In this document: one piece after another, positions 1 through 8,804 of the stretch
Numbering within the stretch: the first letter of the stretch is position 1
How the letters are laid out: each line of letters opens with the position of its first letter
Assembly: GCF_000007825.1 (NCBI RefSeq)
Contig: NC_004722.1
Location: forward strand, 4,194,501 to 4,258,500
Reading direction: 5' to 3'
Source of the DNA: Bacillus cereus ATCC 14579
GTDB lineage: Bacteria > Bacillota > Bacilli > Bacillales > Bacillaceae_G
Length of the DNA: 64,000 bases
The notes under the pieces: model-generated
What the model was told of the DNA's origin: nothing
Database searches by the model: none
What the model saw: the letters and a program-made list of their open reading frames with translations, nothing else
Position numbers and translations under genes: made by a program

Positions 1-2998
1 CAACATAGTCCATCTCATCTCCTATTGGGCGCAAATAATCACCTAAAGTACGATAGGGAGCCTTTCCTTGTCTAGGGAATGTGAAACGCTCTATAACACG
101 CGTATGATCTTCTGGATCATATATTACAATGTTTTGTCCGTCGCTTTGCGCTGGGAAAAATTGATACACTGCTTTCGGCTTTAACCAAGATTGTCCTTCC
201 TGCAATAATTCATCTATTAAATCATTTAATTCATGTGCTCTCTTATCTCCCTCTTTCAAAAGCTTCTTCACATTTCCTTTTAATCCAAGGTGATGCCCAA
301 GTAGCATTTGTCTATTCAGAAATGGTGCGAGATGAAGGGCGGGAACATCTCGTAATACAATTCGTTTTGTTGAATCAGGCACCATAACCTCTGATTTTGG
401 TAATGGCTCAATTACTGCTGGAATTTCTACTTTCTTCTCCTCTTTTTTTACGATATGAAGATGACGTTCTTTTTTATCCTGCTTCATCTTCTCACGCTCT
501 TCTTCTTTTTGAAGCTTATTAATAATATCGAGCCCCGTCATCGCATCACTCGCATAACAAACGAGTCCTTTATATGATGGTGAAATCCGATTATCTGTAA
601 ACTTTCTCGTTAACGCTGCACCACCTACAACAATGGGCACATCAATATTTGCCGCTTTTAAATCTTCAGCAGTCGTTACCATTTGTTGCGCTGATTTTAC
701 TAATAAACCTGAAAGGCCTATAATGTCCGGCTTCTTTTCTTGTACTTCTTGAACAATTCGATCCGAACGTACATTAATTCCTAAATTAATAATCTCATAT
801 CCGTTATTCGCTAAAATAATTTCAACGAGATTTTTCCCAATATCATGCACGTCACCTTTTACAGTTGCTAACAATACTTTCCCTTTTTTCGCACTATCAC
901 TAGATTCCATATGTGGCTCTAAATAGCTTACAGCGGCTTTCATACTTTCGGCACTTTGCAATACTTCAGCAACAATAAGTTCATTATTATTAAATAGTCG
1001 TCCTACCTCGTCCATCCCTGTCATAAGCGGACCGTTAATAATATCAAGAGGTTTTCTTCCTTCTTCAAGTGCAAGACTTAAATCCTCGTGTAATCCTTGT
1101 TTCGTACCTTCTACAATATAATTTGCTAGTCTTTCATCAAGCGTTAACGTTTCTTGCACAACGACATCTTTCTTTTTAGCAACTCGGTAAAAGTTTGTAA
1201 ATTCTTCTAACGTCTCTTTCGTCGTTTCAAACAGTAATGCATCTGCAAGGCGTTTTTCTTCCTCTGGAATCGACGCATAGCGTTCTAATTTTTCCGTATT
1301 CACAATCGCGTAATCTAATCCTGCTTTCGTAGCATGGTATAAAAAAACTGAATTTAATACTTCACGTCCAGCCGGCGGTAAACCAAATGATATGTTACTT
1401 ACACCTAAAATCGTTAAACACTCTGGTAACGCTTCTTTAATAAGGCGAATTCCTTCTATAGTCGCTGCCGCTGAGCCAATATATTCTTCATCACCTGTCC
1501 CTACTGGAAACACAAGTGCATCAAAAATAATATCTGACGGGCGTATCCCATACTTCTTTGTAAGTAATTCATAGCTTCTTTTCGCAATTTCTATCTTTCG
1601 TTCCGCACTAACCGCCATACCGTCTTCATCAATTGTTCCTACAACTATAGCGGCACCATACTTCTGAAGAAGCGGTGTCACTTTTTTAAATCGTTCTTCT
1701 CCATCTTCTAAATTAATTGAATTAATAACAGCTTTTCCTTGAATATAAGTAAGAGCTCGCTCCATCACATTTTCATCTGTTGAATCAATCATAATCGGTA
1801 CTTTTAAAACTTTCGTAACTTCTGCTAAGAAGTTTTCCATATCTTCTATTTCATCGCGATCAGGATCTGCCATACAAATGTCAATAATATGAGCATTTTT
1901 CTTCACTTGCGCTCTTGCCACTTCAGCAGCCTCTTCAAATTTCCCTTCTGCTACTAAGCGTTTAAATTTACGTGACCCAATAACATTCGTTCTTTCACCT
2001 ACAAATAACGGTCTCATAGACTCATCATATTGCAGTGCTTCTAATCCACTAATTCCATGTCCTTCTCTCTCATGATGGTCACGAGGCCTAAGAGATGCTA
2101 GCGCGGATTTCATTGCTTTTATATGTTCTGGTGTCGTGCCACAACAACCACCAATAATATTAACCCATCCTTCTTCAGCAAATCGCTTCACCTTTTCAGC
2201 AAGAGAAGATGGAGATTCATGGTAATGTCCATCTTCATCAGGAAGACCTGCATTTGGATAACAAGAAATGTAACACTCCGATAAATCAGATAGTGAACGA
2301 ATATGGTCCCTCATAAACTCCGGACCAGTCGCACAGTTTAACCCAACAGATAATGGTTTCATATGTTCTACTGATAAATAAAAAGCTTCAATTGTTTGCC
2401 CAGCCAGAGTCGTTCCCATTGGCTCAATCGTTCCTGAAATCATAATAGGAACCGTTTTTTTCAGTTCTTCAAAAGCGGCTTGAATTCCAATATAAGCTGC
2501 TTTCACGTTACGCATATCTTGACTCGTCTCAACGAGTACTACATCAACTGCTCCTTTTAATAATCCTCGTGCCTGCCTTGTATAAGCCTCAATCAATTCT
2601 TCAAAAGTCACACCACCTGTAACACTAATTGCTTTCGTTGTTGGTCCCATCGCTCCCGCAACATATACTTCTTTCCCGCTTTCTTTAACAGCTTGTTTCG
2701 CCAAAAGTGCTGCTTCTTCATTTAGTTCTTCATCTAAATGAGACAGATCATAATCACTTAGTACAATATTCGTTGCCCCAAATGTATTTGTTTCAATAAT
2801 ATCCGCTCCAGCTTCAATATAAGCTTTATGAATCTTTAAAATAACGTCTGGTCTTGTTTCCACTAAATATTCATTACAGCCCTCGTACTCTTCTCCTCCG
2901 AAATCTTCAGCAGTTAAATCCTCTTGCTGAATCATTGTCCCCATTGCACCATCTAATATTAAAATGCTATTTTTTAATTTTTCTTCTATACACTTCAT
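1..2998 (-). CDS. metH: Cobalamin-dependent methionine synthase, C-terminal end cut by the window edge
   Basis: Transfers a methyl group from 5-methyl-tetrahydrofolate to homocysteine through enzyme-bound cobalamin, the last step of methionine synthesis, in the cytosol. About 999 codons are present from the ATG at 2998; the end lies beyond base 1. Seen in order: a homocysteine-binding barrel (about 1-300) with zinc ligands Cys222 and Cys285/286 (GGCCGTT); a pterin-binding domain starting GERTNVIGSRKF; the B12 cap and Rossmann domains with DVHDIG (cobalt ligand His718), SGLL and GGAALT; then a charged linker and the beginning of the reactivation domain. The start codon shares a base with the stop of the upstream yitJ-like gene (TGATG), so both are translated from one mRNA under the SAM riboswitch at 4901-5010. 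Identification is very secure; only the C-terminus is unseen. Confidence 0.97.
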   Translation of the reverse strand, partial: MKCIEEKLKNSILILDGAMGTMIQQEDLTAEDFGGEEYEGCNEYLVETRPDVILKIHKAYIEAGADIIETNTFGATNIVLSDYDLSHLDEELNEEAALLAKQAVKESGKEVYVAGAMGPTTKAISVTGGVTFEELIEAYTRQARGLLKGAVDVVLVETSQDMRNVKAAYIGIQAAFEELKKTVPIMISGTIEPMGTTLAGQTIEAFYLSVEHMKPLSVGLNCATGPEFMRDHIRSLSDLSECYISCYPNAGLPDEDGHYHESPSSLAEKVKRFAEEGWVNIIGGCCGTTPEHIKAMKSALASLRPRDHHEREGHGISGLEALQYDESMRPLFVGERTNVIGSRKFKRLVAEGKFEEAAEVARAQVKKNAHIIDICMADPDRDEIEDMENFLAEVTKVLKVPIMIDSTDENVMERALTYIQGKAVINSINLEDGEERFKKVTPLLQKYGAAIVVGTIDEDGMAVSAERKIEIAKRSYELLTKKYGIRPSDIIFDALVFPVGTGDEEYIGSAAATIEGIRLIKEALPECLTILGVSNISFGLPPAGREVLNSVFLYHATKAGLDYAIVNTEKLERYASIPEEEKRLADALLFETTKETLEEFTNFYRVAKKKDVVVQETLTLDERLANYIVEGTKQGLHEDLSLALEEGRKPLDIINGPLMTGMDEVGRLFNNNELIVAEVLQSAESMKAAVSYLEPHMESSDSAKKGKVLLATVKGDVHDIGKNLVEIILANNGYEIINLGINVRSDRIVQEVQEKKPDIIGLSGLLVKSAQQMVTTAEDLKAANIDVPIVVGGAALTRKFTDNRISPSYKGLVCYASDAMTGLDIINKLQKEEEREKMKQDKKERHLHIVKKEEKKVEIPAVIEPLPKSEVMVPDSTKRIVLRDVPALHLAPFLNRQMLLGHHLGLKGNVKKLLKEGDKRAHELNDLIDELLQEGQSWLKPKAVYQFFPAQSDGQNIVIYDPEDHTRVIERFTFPRQGKAPYRTLGDYLRPIGDEMDYV

Positions 2999-4830
2999 CA
3001 ATTAATACCTTCTTTCACTTCTTGCTTTTCTCTTACATATTTAACAAGATGTTCTGTAATTTCATACTTTAAAAATGGTGTAATAAGATAAATACCATTA
3101 AAATATTTCATCGCTGCGTCGACCAATTCTTGTGAAATGCGGATCCCTTCCTCAATTGCTGCCTCTTTCGTTTCATGTCCATCCATTCTCTCTCTTATTT
3201 CTTCAGGAAGAGTAATACCCGGCACCTCAAAATGAAGAAAATCTGCATTCCGCTTACTTACTAACGGCATAATTCCAATAAAAATAGGTTGTTCCAAATG
3301 CTTTGTCGCTTCATACACTTCTTCAATTAACTTGATATCGTAAATTGGCTGAGTTAAAAAATACTCCGCTCCAGCATCTATTTTTCGTTCCATTCGCTTA
3401 ACCGCTGCTTTTAAGTGCCTCACGTGAGGATTAAATGCGCCGCCTACAGAAAACCTTGTCGCCGGTCCAATTGATTTCCCTAAAATTGAACGTCCATCGT
3501 TCATTTCTTTAATCATTTTAATAAGCTCAATAGAGGATAAATCATATACAGAAGTGGCACCGGGAAAATCACCAACGCGCGCTGGATCACCAGTTAAAGC
3601 TAACACTTCTTCCATCCCTAACGCCGATAAACCTAACAAATGAGATTGTAGTCCAATGACGTTATGATCTCTACACGTTAAATGCGTCAATACTGGGATA
3701 TCATGCTTCGTTAATAACGCACCCATCGCCATATTAGAAACACGAGGCGATGCTAATGAATTATCTGCTAGAGTAATAGCATCTGCTCCCGCTCTTTTTA
3801 ACGCTCTTGCTCCTTCAAAAAAACGCTGTGTATCTAACGTTTTCGGTGGATCTAATTCCACTACAACTGTCGTTTGTTTTTTCGCTTTCTCTGCTAGAGT
3901 GACGTGAGCCTTCGAACGTTTCTCATGCGTATGAACGACTTTCGGCCTTTGAATCGTGTCTTTTTCTATTACAGGGGTAATATTCGCAACAGCGCGCTTC
4001 ATACTTTGAATATGTTCTGGAGTCGTACCACAACAACCACCCAATAACCGAATACCTTGCTCAATAAATCTCGGTGTCATCGCTTCAAAATAAGCTGGGC
4101 TTCCCTCATATACGTAACGTCCATCCACATAATTCGGGAGGCCTGCATTTGGGTATGCTGATAAATAGCCATTTTGAGGAATCGATATCATTTTGAAAGC
4201 TTCCGTCATATGAAGCGGCCCTAGTTGACAATTCAACCCAACAACATTTGCACCGTAATCTATAAGTTGCTTTAATATTTCATTGACATCATTTCCATTT
4301 TGAGTCGTACCTGCTTCATGTAACGCTAATTGCGCAACAATTGGAATATTCGTTTGCTTACGCAATACTTTAACGGCATGAAGTAATTCAAATTCATCGT
4401 AAAAAGTTTCTAATAGTAATCCATCAACCTGTTCTTCTAGTAAAGCCCCTGCCTGTTCAAGTAACATAAACTCTCTTTCCATATCAGTCGTTGTAACAGC
4501 TCCGATATGTTTCATACCACCAATTGTTCCTAAAATTGCATTTTTATCTGTCACAGATGCTTTCGCCAGTTTTACTGCCGCTCTATTAATTTCTGTAACT
4601 TGATTTTCTAAACCATACATACGTAATTTCGCCTCATTTGCTCCATACGTATTCGTTTGAATTACATCTGCTCCAGCAGCTACATATTGTTTATGAATCG
4701 ATATAATTAAGTCTGGATCAGATACATTCAATTCTTCAAAGCTACTTTGCAAACCATGTGAATGCAATAACGTCCCAACCGCACCATCACCTATTACAAT
4801 TCCTTTTGATAATAAATCTAGTAATTTCAC
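2998..4830 (-). CDS. yitJ: Bifunctional homocysteine S-methyltransferase / 5,10-methylenetetrahydrofolate reductase
   Basis: A 610-residue fusion. The N-terminal barrel (about 1-290) is a homocysteine S-methyltransferase with zinc ligands Cys201 and Cys266/267 (GGCCGTT). The C-terminal half (about 310-600) is a MetF-type flavoprotein that reduces methylene-THF to methyl-THF, with the family motifs DPPKT, LTCRDHN, LTGDPAR and FLTQPIYD. This is the B. subtilis YitJ architecture. It supplies the methyl-THF used by the MetH encoded directly downstream, with stop and start codons sharing one base. The 5' leader holds a SAM-I riboswitch, so transcription should fall when S-adenosylmethionine is plentiful. 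The domain order and both active-site signatures are intact. Which methyl donor the N-terminal domain uses cannot be told from sequence. Confidence 0.95.
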   Translation of the reverse strand: MKLLDLLSKGIVIGDGAVGTLLHSHGLQSSFEELNVSDPDLIISIHKQYVAAGADVIQTNTYGANEAKLRMYGLENQVTEINRAAVKLAKASVTDKNAILGTIGGMKHIGAVTTTDMEREFMLLEQAGALLEEQVDGLLLETFYDEFELLHAVKVLRKQTNIPIVAQLALHEAGTTQNGNDVNEILKQLIDYGANVVGLNCQLGPLHMTEAFKMISIPQNGYLSAYPNAGLPNYVDGRYVYEGSPAYFEAMTPRFIEQGIRLLGGCCGTTPEHIQSMKRAVANITPVIEKDTIQRPKVVHTHEKRSKAHVTLAEKAKKQTTVVVELDPPKTLDTQRFFEGARALKRAGADAITLADNSLASPRVSNMAMGALLTKHDIPVLTHLTCRDHNVIGLQSHLLGLSALGMEEVLALTGDPARVGDFPGATSVYDLSSIELIKMIKEMNDGRSILGKSIGPATRFSVGGAFNPHVRHLKAAVKRMERKIDAGAEYFLTQPIYDIKLIEEVYEATKHLEQPIFIGIMPLVSKRNADFLHFEVPGITLPEEIRERMDGHETKEAAIEEGIRISQELVDAAMKYFNGIYLITPFLKYEITEHLVKYVREKQEVKEGIN

Positions 4831-4855
4831 GACTCTCCCTCATTTCTATCAATAT

Positions 4856-4885
4856 AAAAACCCCCTCTTCACTTTGAAGAGGGGG
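4856..4885 (-). terminator. Intrinsic terminator of the yitJ-metH SAM-I riboswitch
   Basis: A perfect 10-bp hairpin (CCCCCTCTTC / GAAGAGGGGG, 4861-4885) is followed on the minus strand by a T run. Its 5' arm (CCTCTT) can instead pair with AAGAGG at the 3' side of aptamer stem P1 (4906-4901), giving the antiterminator. That is the usual transcriptional OFF switch of S-box leaders. Confidence 0.93.
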
Positions 4886-4900
4886 ACATAATCGTTCCTC

Positions 4901-5010
4901 CTCTTATTATGCAAAACATTCGTTTTGCAGGTATTAGCACCGTTTCAAACATTTCGTTTGAAGGTTGCCGGGTTTCACAGGGCCTTTCCCTCCACCGCTC
5001 TCAATAAGAG
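4901..5010 (-). promoter_or_regulatory. SAM-I (S-box) riboswitch aptamer upstream of yitJ-metH
   Basis: Read on the minus strand, P1 is formed by CTCTTATT (5010-5003) and AATAAGAG (4908-4901). Inside are the S-box core blocks AGAGCGGTGGAGGGA, GGCCCTGTGAAACCCGGCAA and GGTGCTAATACCTGC, with a long P3 hairpin (TTCAAACGAAATGTTTGAA). The arrangement with the overlapping terminator at 4856-4885 predicts premature termination when SAM is bound. Confidence 0.95.
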
Positions 5011-5086
5011 TTGTCTTTATTATTTTATTTATGTAGCTAAAAGGAAATGCGTTCCCCTTTTAACAATGTTTGTTAATTTTTTAATA

Positions 5087-5115
5087 AATTTAGCATGCAC
5101 AAAAGTAAAAGTCAA
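5087..5115 (-). promoter_or_regulatory. Sigma-A promoter for the yitJ-metH transcript
   Basis: On the minus strand a -35 TTGACT (5115-5110) and a -10 TAAATT (5092-5087) are separated by exactly 17 bases. This would start transcription near 5080, about 70 bases ahead of the aptamer. No equally clear promoter was seen for the divergent metI leader, although TTGCAA at 5154-5159 is a weak -35 candidate. Confidence 0.7.
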
Positions 5116-5215
5116 TGACACTTGCGGAAAAATAAAAATTATTTAAAATAAAGTTGCAATTCAGTTATATTTTATTGTAAAGTTAAAAACATAATAAAAA
5201 TTTCATACGAACATT

Positions 5216-5322
5216 CTTATCTAGAGAGGTAGAGGGACTGGCCCTGTGACGCCTCAGCAACCATTAACATTTTGTTAATAAGGTGCTAATTCCAGCAAAT
5301 TGTGAAAGATTTGACAGATGAG
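5216..5322 (+). promoter_or_regulatory. SAM-I (S-box) riboswitch aptamer upstream of metI-metC
   Basis: P1 is CTTATCT (5216-5222) with AGATGAG (5316-5322), including one G-U pair. The core blocks AGAGGTAGAGGGACTGGCCC, TGACGCCTCAGCAACC, AAGGTGCTAATTCCAGCAAA and the terminal GAAAGAT are all present, with a P3 hairpin ATTAACATTTTGTTAAT. AGAAGAAG just after P1 can pair with CTTCTTCT of the terminator at 5344-5371 as antiterminator. Confidence 0.95.
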
Positions 5323-5343
5323 AAGAAGACTCTATTCAAACCG

Positions 5344-5371
5344 AAAGCCTTCTTCTTAGAAGGCTTTTTTT
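5344..5371 (+). terminator. Intrinsic terminator of the metI SAM-I riboswitch
   Basis: The arms AAAGCCTTC and GAAGGCTTT form a hairpin followed by a run of T. It sits between the aptamer and the metI ribosome-binding site (AAAGGAGGA at 5400-5408). The alternative pairing of the 5' arm with AGAAGAAG makes it conditional. Confidence 0.92.
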
Positions 5372-5418
5372 ATTTTATATTCACTTAATGTTTCAATTTA
5401 AAAAGGAGGAATTTTCAC

Positions 5419-6531
5419 ATGTCAACAATCGAAACAAAACTAGCACAAATCGGAAATCGCAGTGAAACTACAACTGGAACGGTTAATCCACCAGTTTATT
5501 TCTCAACCGCTTATCGTCACGAAGGAATTGGTAAATCTACTGGCTTTGACTATTCACGAACTGGCAATCCAACTCGCGGTCTTTTAGAACAGGCGATTGC
5601 AGACTTAGAATATGGCGAACAAGGTTATGCCTGTAGTTCAGGGATGGCGGCTGTTCTCCTCGTCCTTTCTCTATTCCGCTCTGGAGACGAACTTATTGTA
5701 TCTGAAGATTTATACGGGGGAACGTATCGATTATTTTCTGAGCATGAAAAAAAGTGGAATGTTCGATGTAGATACGTAAATACACAGTCTATTAAACAAA
5801 TTGAGCAAGCTATCACAACTGAAACGAAGGCTATTTTCATAGAAACTCCAACTAATCCATTAATGCAAGTTACTGATATTGCTGCTGTCGCAACTGTAGC
5901 GAAAAGGAACGGACTACTTCTTATTGTAGACAACACTTTCTACACACCTTATATACAGCAACCATTAACAGAAGGTGCTGACATTGTACTTCATAGCGCA
6001 ACGAAATATTTAGGGGGACATAACGATGTACTAAGCGGGCTTGTAGTTGCAAAAGGAAAGGAACTTTGCGAGGAAATCGCTCATTATCATAATGCATCAG
6101 GTGCAGTTTTAAGCCCATTTGACTCATGGTTATTAATTCGCGGTATGAAAACGTTAGCGCTTCGCATGAGGCAACATGAAGAAAATGCGAAAGCAGTTGT
6201 TGCGTATTTAAATGATGAGGACGGGGTGACAGATGTATTTTATCCAGGAAGAGGTGGCATGATCTCATTCCGCCTTAAAGATGAAGCTTGGATTAATCCA
6301 TTCTTACAATCTTTATCCTTAATTACATTTGCCGAAAGTCTTGGTGGTGTAGAAAGTTTAATGACTTATCCAGCAACGCAAACACATGCTGATATTCCTG
6401 AAGAAATTAGAACAGCAAACGGCGTATGCAATCGTCTTCTTCGATTCTCAGTTGGCATTGAAAATAGTAACGATTTAATTCAAGACTTAAAGCAAGCCAT
6501 TAAACTCGTAAAAGAAGGTGTAAGAATATGA
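5419..6531 (+). CDS. metI: Cystathionine gamma-synthase / O-acetylhomoserine (thiol)-lyase, MetI type
   Basis: A 370-residue PLP enzyme of the Cys/Met metabolism family. It condenses an acylated homoserine with cysteine (or sulfide) on the way to methionine. The PLP lysine is Lys196 in HSATKYLGGHND; the upstream YSRTGNPTR and SSGMAA motifs and the C-terminal SLGGVESLMTYPA and RFSVGIE blocks are typical. A strong ribosome-binding site (AAAGGAGGA) lies 10 bases before the ATG. The gene overlaps metC by four bases (ATGA), so the pair is translationally coupled and shares the SAM riboswitch. MetI and MetC in B. subtilis have the same order. Substrate preference (acetyl versus succinyl homoserine, cysteine versus sulfide) is inferred from that homologue. 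Confidence 0.93.
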   Translation: MSTIETKLAQIGNRSETTTGTVNPPVYFSTAYRHEGIGKSTGFDYSRTGNPTRGLLEQAIADLEYGEQGYACSSGMAAVLLVLSLFRSGDELIVSEDLYGGTYRLFSEHEKKWNVRCRYVNTQSIKQIEQAITTETKAIFIETPTNPLMQVTDIAAVATVAKRNGLLLIVDNTFYTPYIQQPLTEGADIVLHSATKYLGGHNDVLSGLVVAKGKELCEEIAHYHNASGAVLSPFDSWLLIRGMKTLALRMRQHEENAKAVVAYLNDEDGVTDVFYPGRGGMISFRLKDEAWINPFLQSLSLITFAESLGGVESLMTYPATQTHADIPEEIRTANGVCNRLLRFSVGIENSNDLIQDLKQAIKLVKEGVRI

Positions 6532-7691
6532 GCTATTCTATAGATACACTCTTACTACACAACCAATATAAACACGACTCGCAAACAGGCGCTGTGAACG
6601 TTCCTATTTATAATACATCAACTTTTCACCAGTTTGATGTAGATACGTTCGGAAAATATGACTATAGCAGGTCAGGAAATCCAACTCGTGAAGCTCTTGA
6701 AGATATCATTGCTTTATTAGAAGGCGGAACAAAAGGATTCGCCTTTGCATCAGGCATTGCAGCGATTTCCACTGCATTCCTCCTTCTTTCACAAGGTGAT
6801 CACGTACTCATTTCAGAAGATGTGTACGGAGGCACTTACCGAGTGATAACTGAGGTACTCTCCCGTTACGGTGTTTCACATACATTTGTTGATATGACCA
6901 ATTTAGAAGAAATAAAACAAAACATTAAACCAAATACAAAGCTCTTTTATGTAGAAACACCTTCTAACCCACTTTTAAAAGTGACAGATATTCGCGAGGT
7001 TTCTAAACTCGCAAAATCTATTGGCGCTCTTACTTTTGTTGATAATACATTTTTGACACCACTATTCCAAAAACCACTTGAACTTGGAGCTGATGTCGTT
7101 CTTCATAGTGCTACAAAATTTATTGCTGGTCATAGTGATGTTACTGCCGGATTAGCAGTAGTAAAAGATTCAGAACTCGCTCAAAAGCTTGGATTTTTAC
7201 AAAATGCATTCGGTGCTATTTTAGGACCTCAAGATTGTTCTCTCGTACTTCGCGGTCTAAAAACATTGCATGTACGCCTCGAACATTCAGCTAAAAATGC
7301 CAATAAAATCGCACATTATTTACAAGAGCACTCTAAAGTAAAAAATGTCTATTATCCGGGATTACAAACTCATCTCGGATTTGATATTCAACAATCTCAA
7401 GCAACATCAGCTGGAGCGGTCTTATCGTTTACTTTGCAGTCAGAAGATGCACTCCGCAAATTTTTATCAAAAGTAAAATTACCTGTTTTTGCAGTTAGTT
7501 TAGGAGCTGTAGAGTCAATTCTTTCTTATCCAGCAAAAATGTCACATGCAGCACTGTCGCAAGAAGCTCGTGATAAAAGAGGAATCTCTAATTCATTACT
7601 TCGGTTATCAGTCGGTCTTGAAAATGTTAACGATTTAATATCCGATTTTGAAAATGCCCTTTCTTATGTAGAAGAACCTGTAAATGCATAG
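6528..7691 (+). CDS. metC: Cystathionine beta-lyase, MetC type
   Basis: A 387-residue PLP enzyme, paralogous to the MetI encoded upstream. It cleaves cystathionine to homocysteine, pyruvate and ammonia. The PLP lysine is Lys197 in HSATKFIAGHSD; YSRSGNPTR, FASGIAA and SLGAVESILSYPA are family motifs. Its ATG lies inside the metI stop (ATGA), giving coupling; the product homocysteine feeds YitJ/MetH encoded on the other side of the divergent riboswitch region. A hairpin terminator follows directly. Paralogues of this family are hard to separate by sequence, so the lyase assignment rests partly on position after metI. Confidence 0.92.
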   Translation: MSYSIDTLLLHNQYKHDSQTGAVNVPIYNTSTFHQFDVDTFGKYDYSRSGNPTREALEDIIALLEGGTKGFAFASGIAAISTAFLLLSQGDHVLISEDVYGGTYRVITEVLSRYGVSHTFVDMTNLEEIKQNIKPNTKLFYVETPSNPLLKVTDIREVSKLAKSIGALTFVDNTFLTPLFQKPLELGADVVLHSATKFIAGHSDVTAGLAVVKDSELAQKLGFLQNAFGAILGPQDCSLVLRGLKTLHVRLEHSAKNANKIAHYLQEHSKVKNVYYPGLQTHLGFDIQQSQATSAGAVLSFTLQSEDALRKFLSKVKLPVFAVSLGAVESILSYPAKMSHAALSQEARDKRGISNSLLRLSVGLENVNDLISDFENALSYVEEPVNA

Positions 7692-7694
7692 AGA

Positions 7695-7733
7695 AAAAGA
7701 AGATATGAGATTAGGTTTTCATATCTTCTTTTT
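7695..7733 (+). terminator. Terminator after metI-metC
   Basis: A 15-bp inverted repeat (AAAAAGAAGATATGA / TCATATCTTCTTTTT) starts four bases after the metC stop and ends in T residues. Its A-rich 5' arm could also work on the other strand, but no gene converges here. Confidence 0.85.
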
Positions 7734-7858
7734 ATGCGGTTTAGTTATATTCATTTGAATTTCTTCTTTTCTTATAGTCCATAAAAAATAAAAGTATATC
7801 ATCTATTTCTAAATAATGGATTAATTGATATATTAAGAAATAAAAAGGGGTGAAAATA

Positions 7859-8371
7859 ATGGATACTTGTGCAGATATTTTAATCGTTATCGATTTACAA
7901 AATGGCGTATGTTATAGCGAGGAGCATTTATTTGATTTACAGAACTTACTAACAAAAGTAAATAAAAGAATTTCTTCATATAGAAAATTAAATAAACCAA
8001 TCCTTTTTGTTCAACATTGTGATGATGATTTAGTACCCGAGAAAGAACTTTGGGCTATTCATACCGATCTAGATGTTCAAGAACAAGATTTTTTTGTAAG
8101 AAAAACACATGCAAATTCATTTTATAAAACAAACTTAAAAGAAATTTTAGATCAATTATCTGTAAATCGCATTGAATTTTGTGGCGCCCAAACAGAGTAC
8201 TGTATGGATGCAACGATTAAGTTTGCCCACGGACTAGGATACGAAAACTTTATGGGACAGAAAACAACCTCTACGTTGAATAATCCTTTTATGTCCGCAA
8301 AAGAGACAATTGATTTTTATGAGAACATATGGAATCACAGATTTTTAACGTTGCTAAAAGATGAATTTTAG
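7859..8371 (+). CDS. Isochorismatase-family cysteine hydrolase
   Basis: A 170-residue alpha/beta hydrolase of the isochorismatase/nicotinamidase superfamily. The catalytic triad is visible as Asp12 (VIDLQNG), Lys82 (RKTHANSF) and Cys115 (GAQTEYCMDATI). I choose the ATG at 7859 because AAAGGGGTG lies 7-8 bases ahead; the in-frame GTG at 7850 overlaps that ribosome-binding site. It stands alone between two terminators, so genome context gives no substrate. Candidates in this superfamily include nicotinamide, N-carbamoyl compounds and isochorismate; none can be chosen. The metal-binding histidines of nicotinamidases are not evident, so an amidase of another type is likelier. Confidence 0.85.
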   Translation: MDTCADILIVIDLQNGVCYSEEHLFDLQNLLTKVNKRISSYRKLNKPILFVQHCDDDLVPEKELWAIHTDLDVQEQDFFVRKTHANSFYKTNLKEILDQLSVNRIEFCGAQTEYCMDATIKFAHGLGYENFMGQKTTSTLNNPFMSAKETIDFYENIWNHRFLTLLKDEF

Positions 8372-8440
8372 AATAAATGACTAATGACTTGATCATCCTA
8401 AGATTTATCAGCCGTAATCAAATATTTCATTATCACCATA

Positions 8441-8470
8441 AAGAAGTGAATGACATTCAGCTTCTTTTCT
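8441..8470 (+). terminator. Terminator after the isochorismatase-like gene
   Basis: AAGAAGTGAAT pairs with ATTCAGCTTCTT with one mismatch around a three-base loop, followed by TTCTTTT. It lies 70 bases after the stop codon. Confidence 0.65.
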
Positions 8471-8770
8471 TTTAACCTGTTTTATATTCTATATATATCA
8501 TTATAATTCCTTTGTCATATTATTTTAAAAATTTCGTATATTCATTTGAAAGAATAAGAAAATCATGATAAAATTGTGTTACAAATATATCTATATCTTT
8601 CAATTTTTAAAACGCATCGAAATTTTCACCCAAAAATGTCATTTTACAAAAACATGCTAATTTACCTATTTTATTTACATCCGGGTCTCTTTTCTTACAA
8701 TTTCTTTACTTTAGGACTTTTTTTCTGCAACAACTATTTTCTTTTCTTTAAATTTTTGGTATGTATAGTA

Positions 8771-8779
8771 TGGTATAAT
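8771..8779 (+). promoter_or_regulatory. Extended -10 promoter element for the ArsR-type gene
   Basis: TGGTATAAT contains the consensus -10 hexamer TATAAT (8774-8779) preceded by TG at the extended position. No good -35 lies at 17 bases, which extended -10 promoters can tolerate. The transcript would start near 8786, very close to the GGAGGTG ribosome-binding site. Confidence 0.55.
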
Positions 8780-8804
8780 AGCTCACACGGAGGTGGAAAA
8801 GAAC

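Larger units (their letters stand above)
8372..8792. other. AT-rich intergenic region without a recognisable gene
   Basis: The stretch is strongly AT-rich. It holds the terminator of the hydrolase gene (8441-8470) and a promoter-like extended -10 element for the ArsR-type gene near its right end. Short open frames here have no ribosome-binding site or recognisable protein features. Confidence 0.6.
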
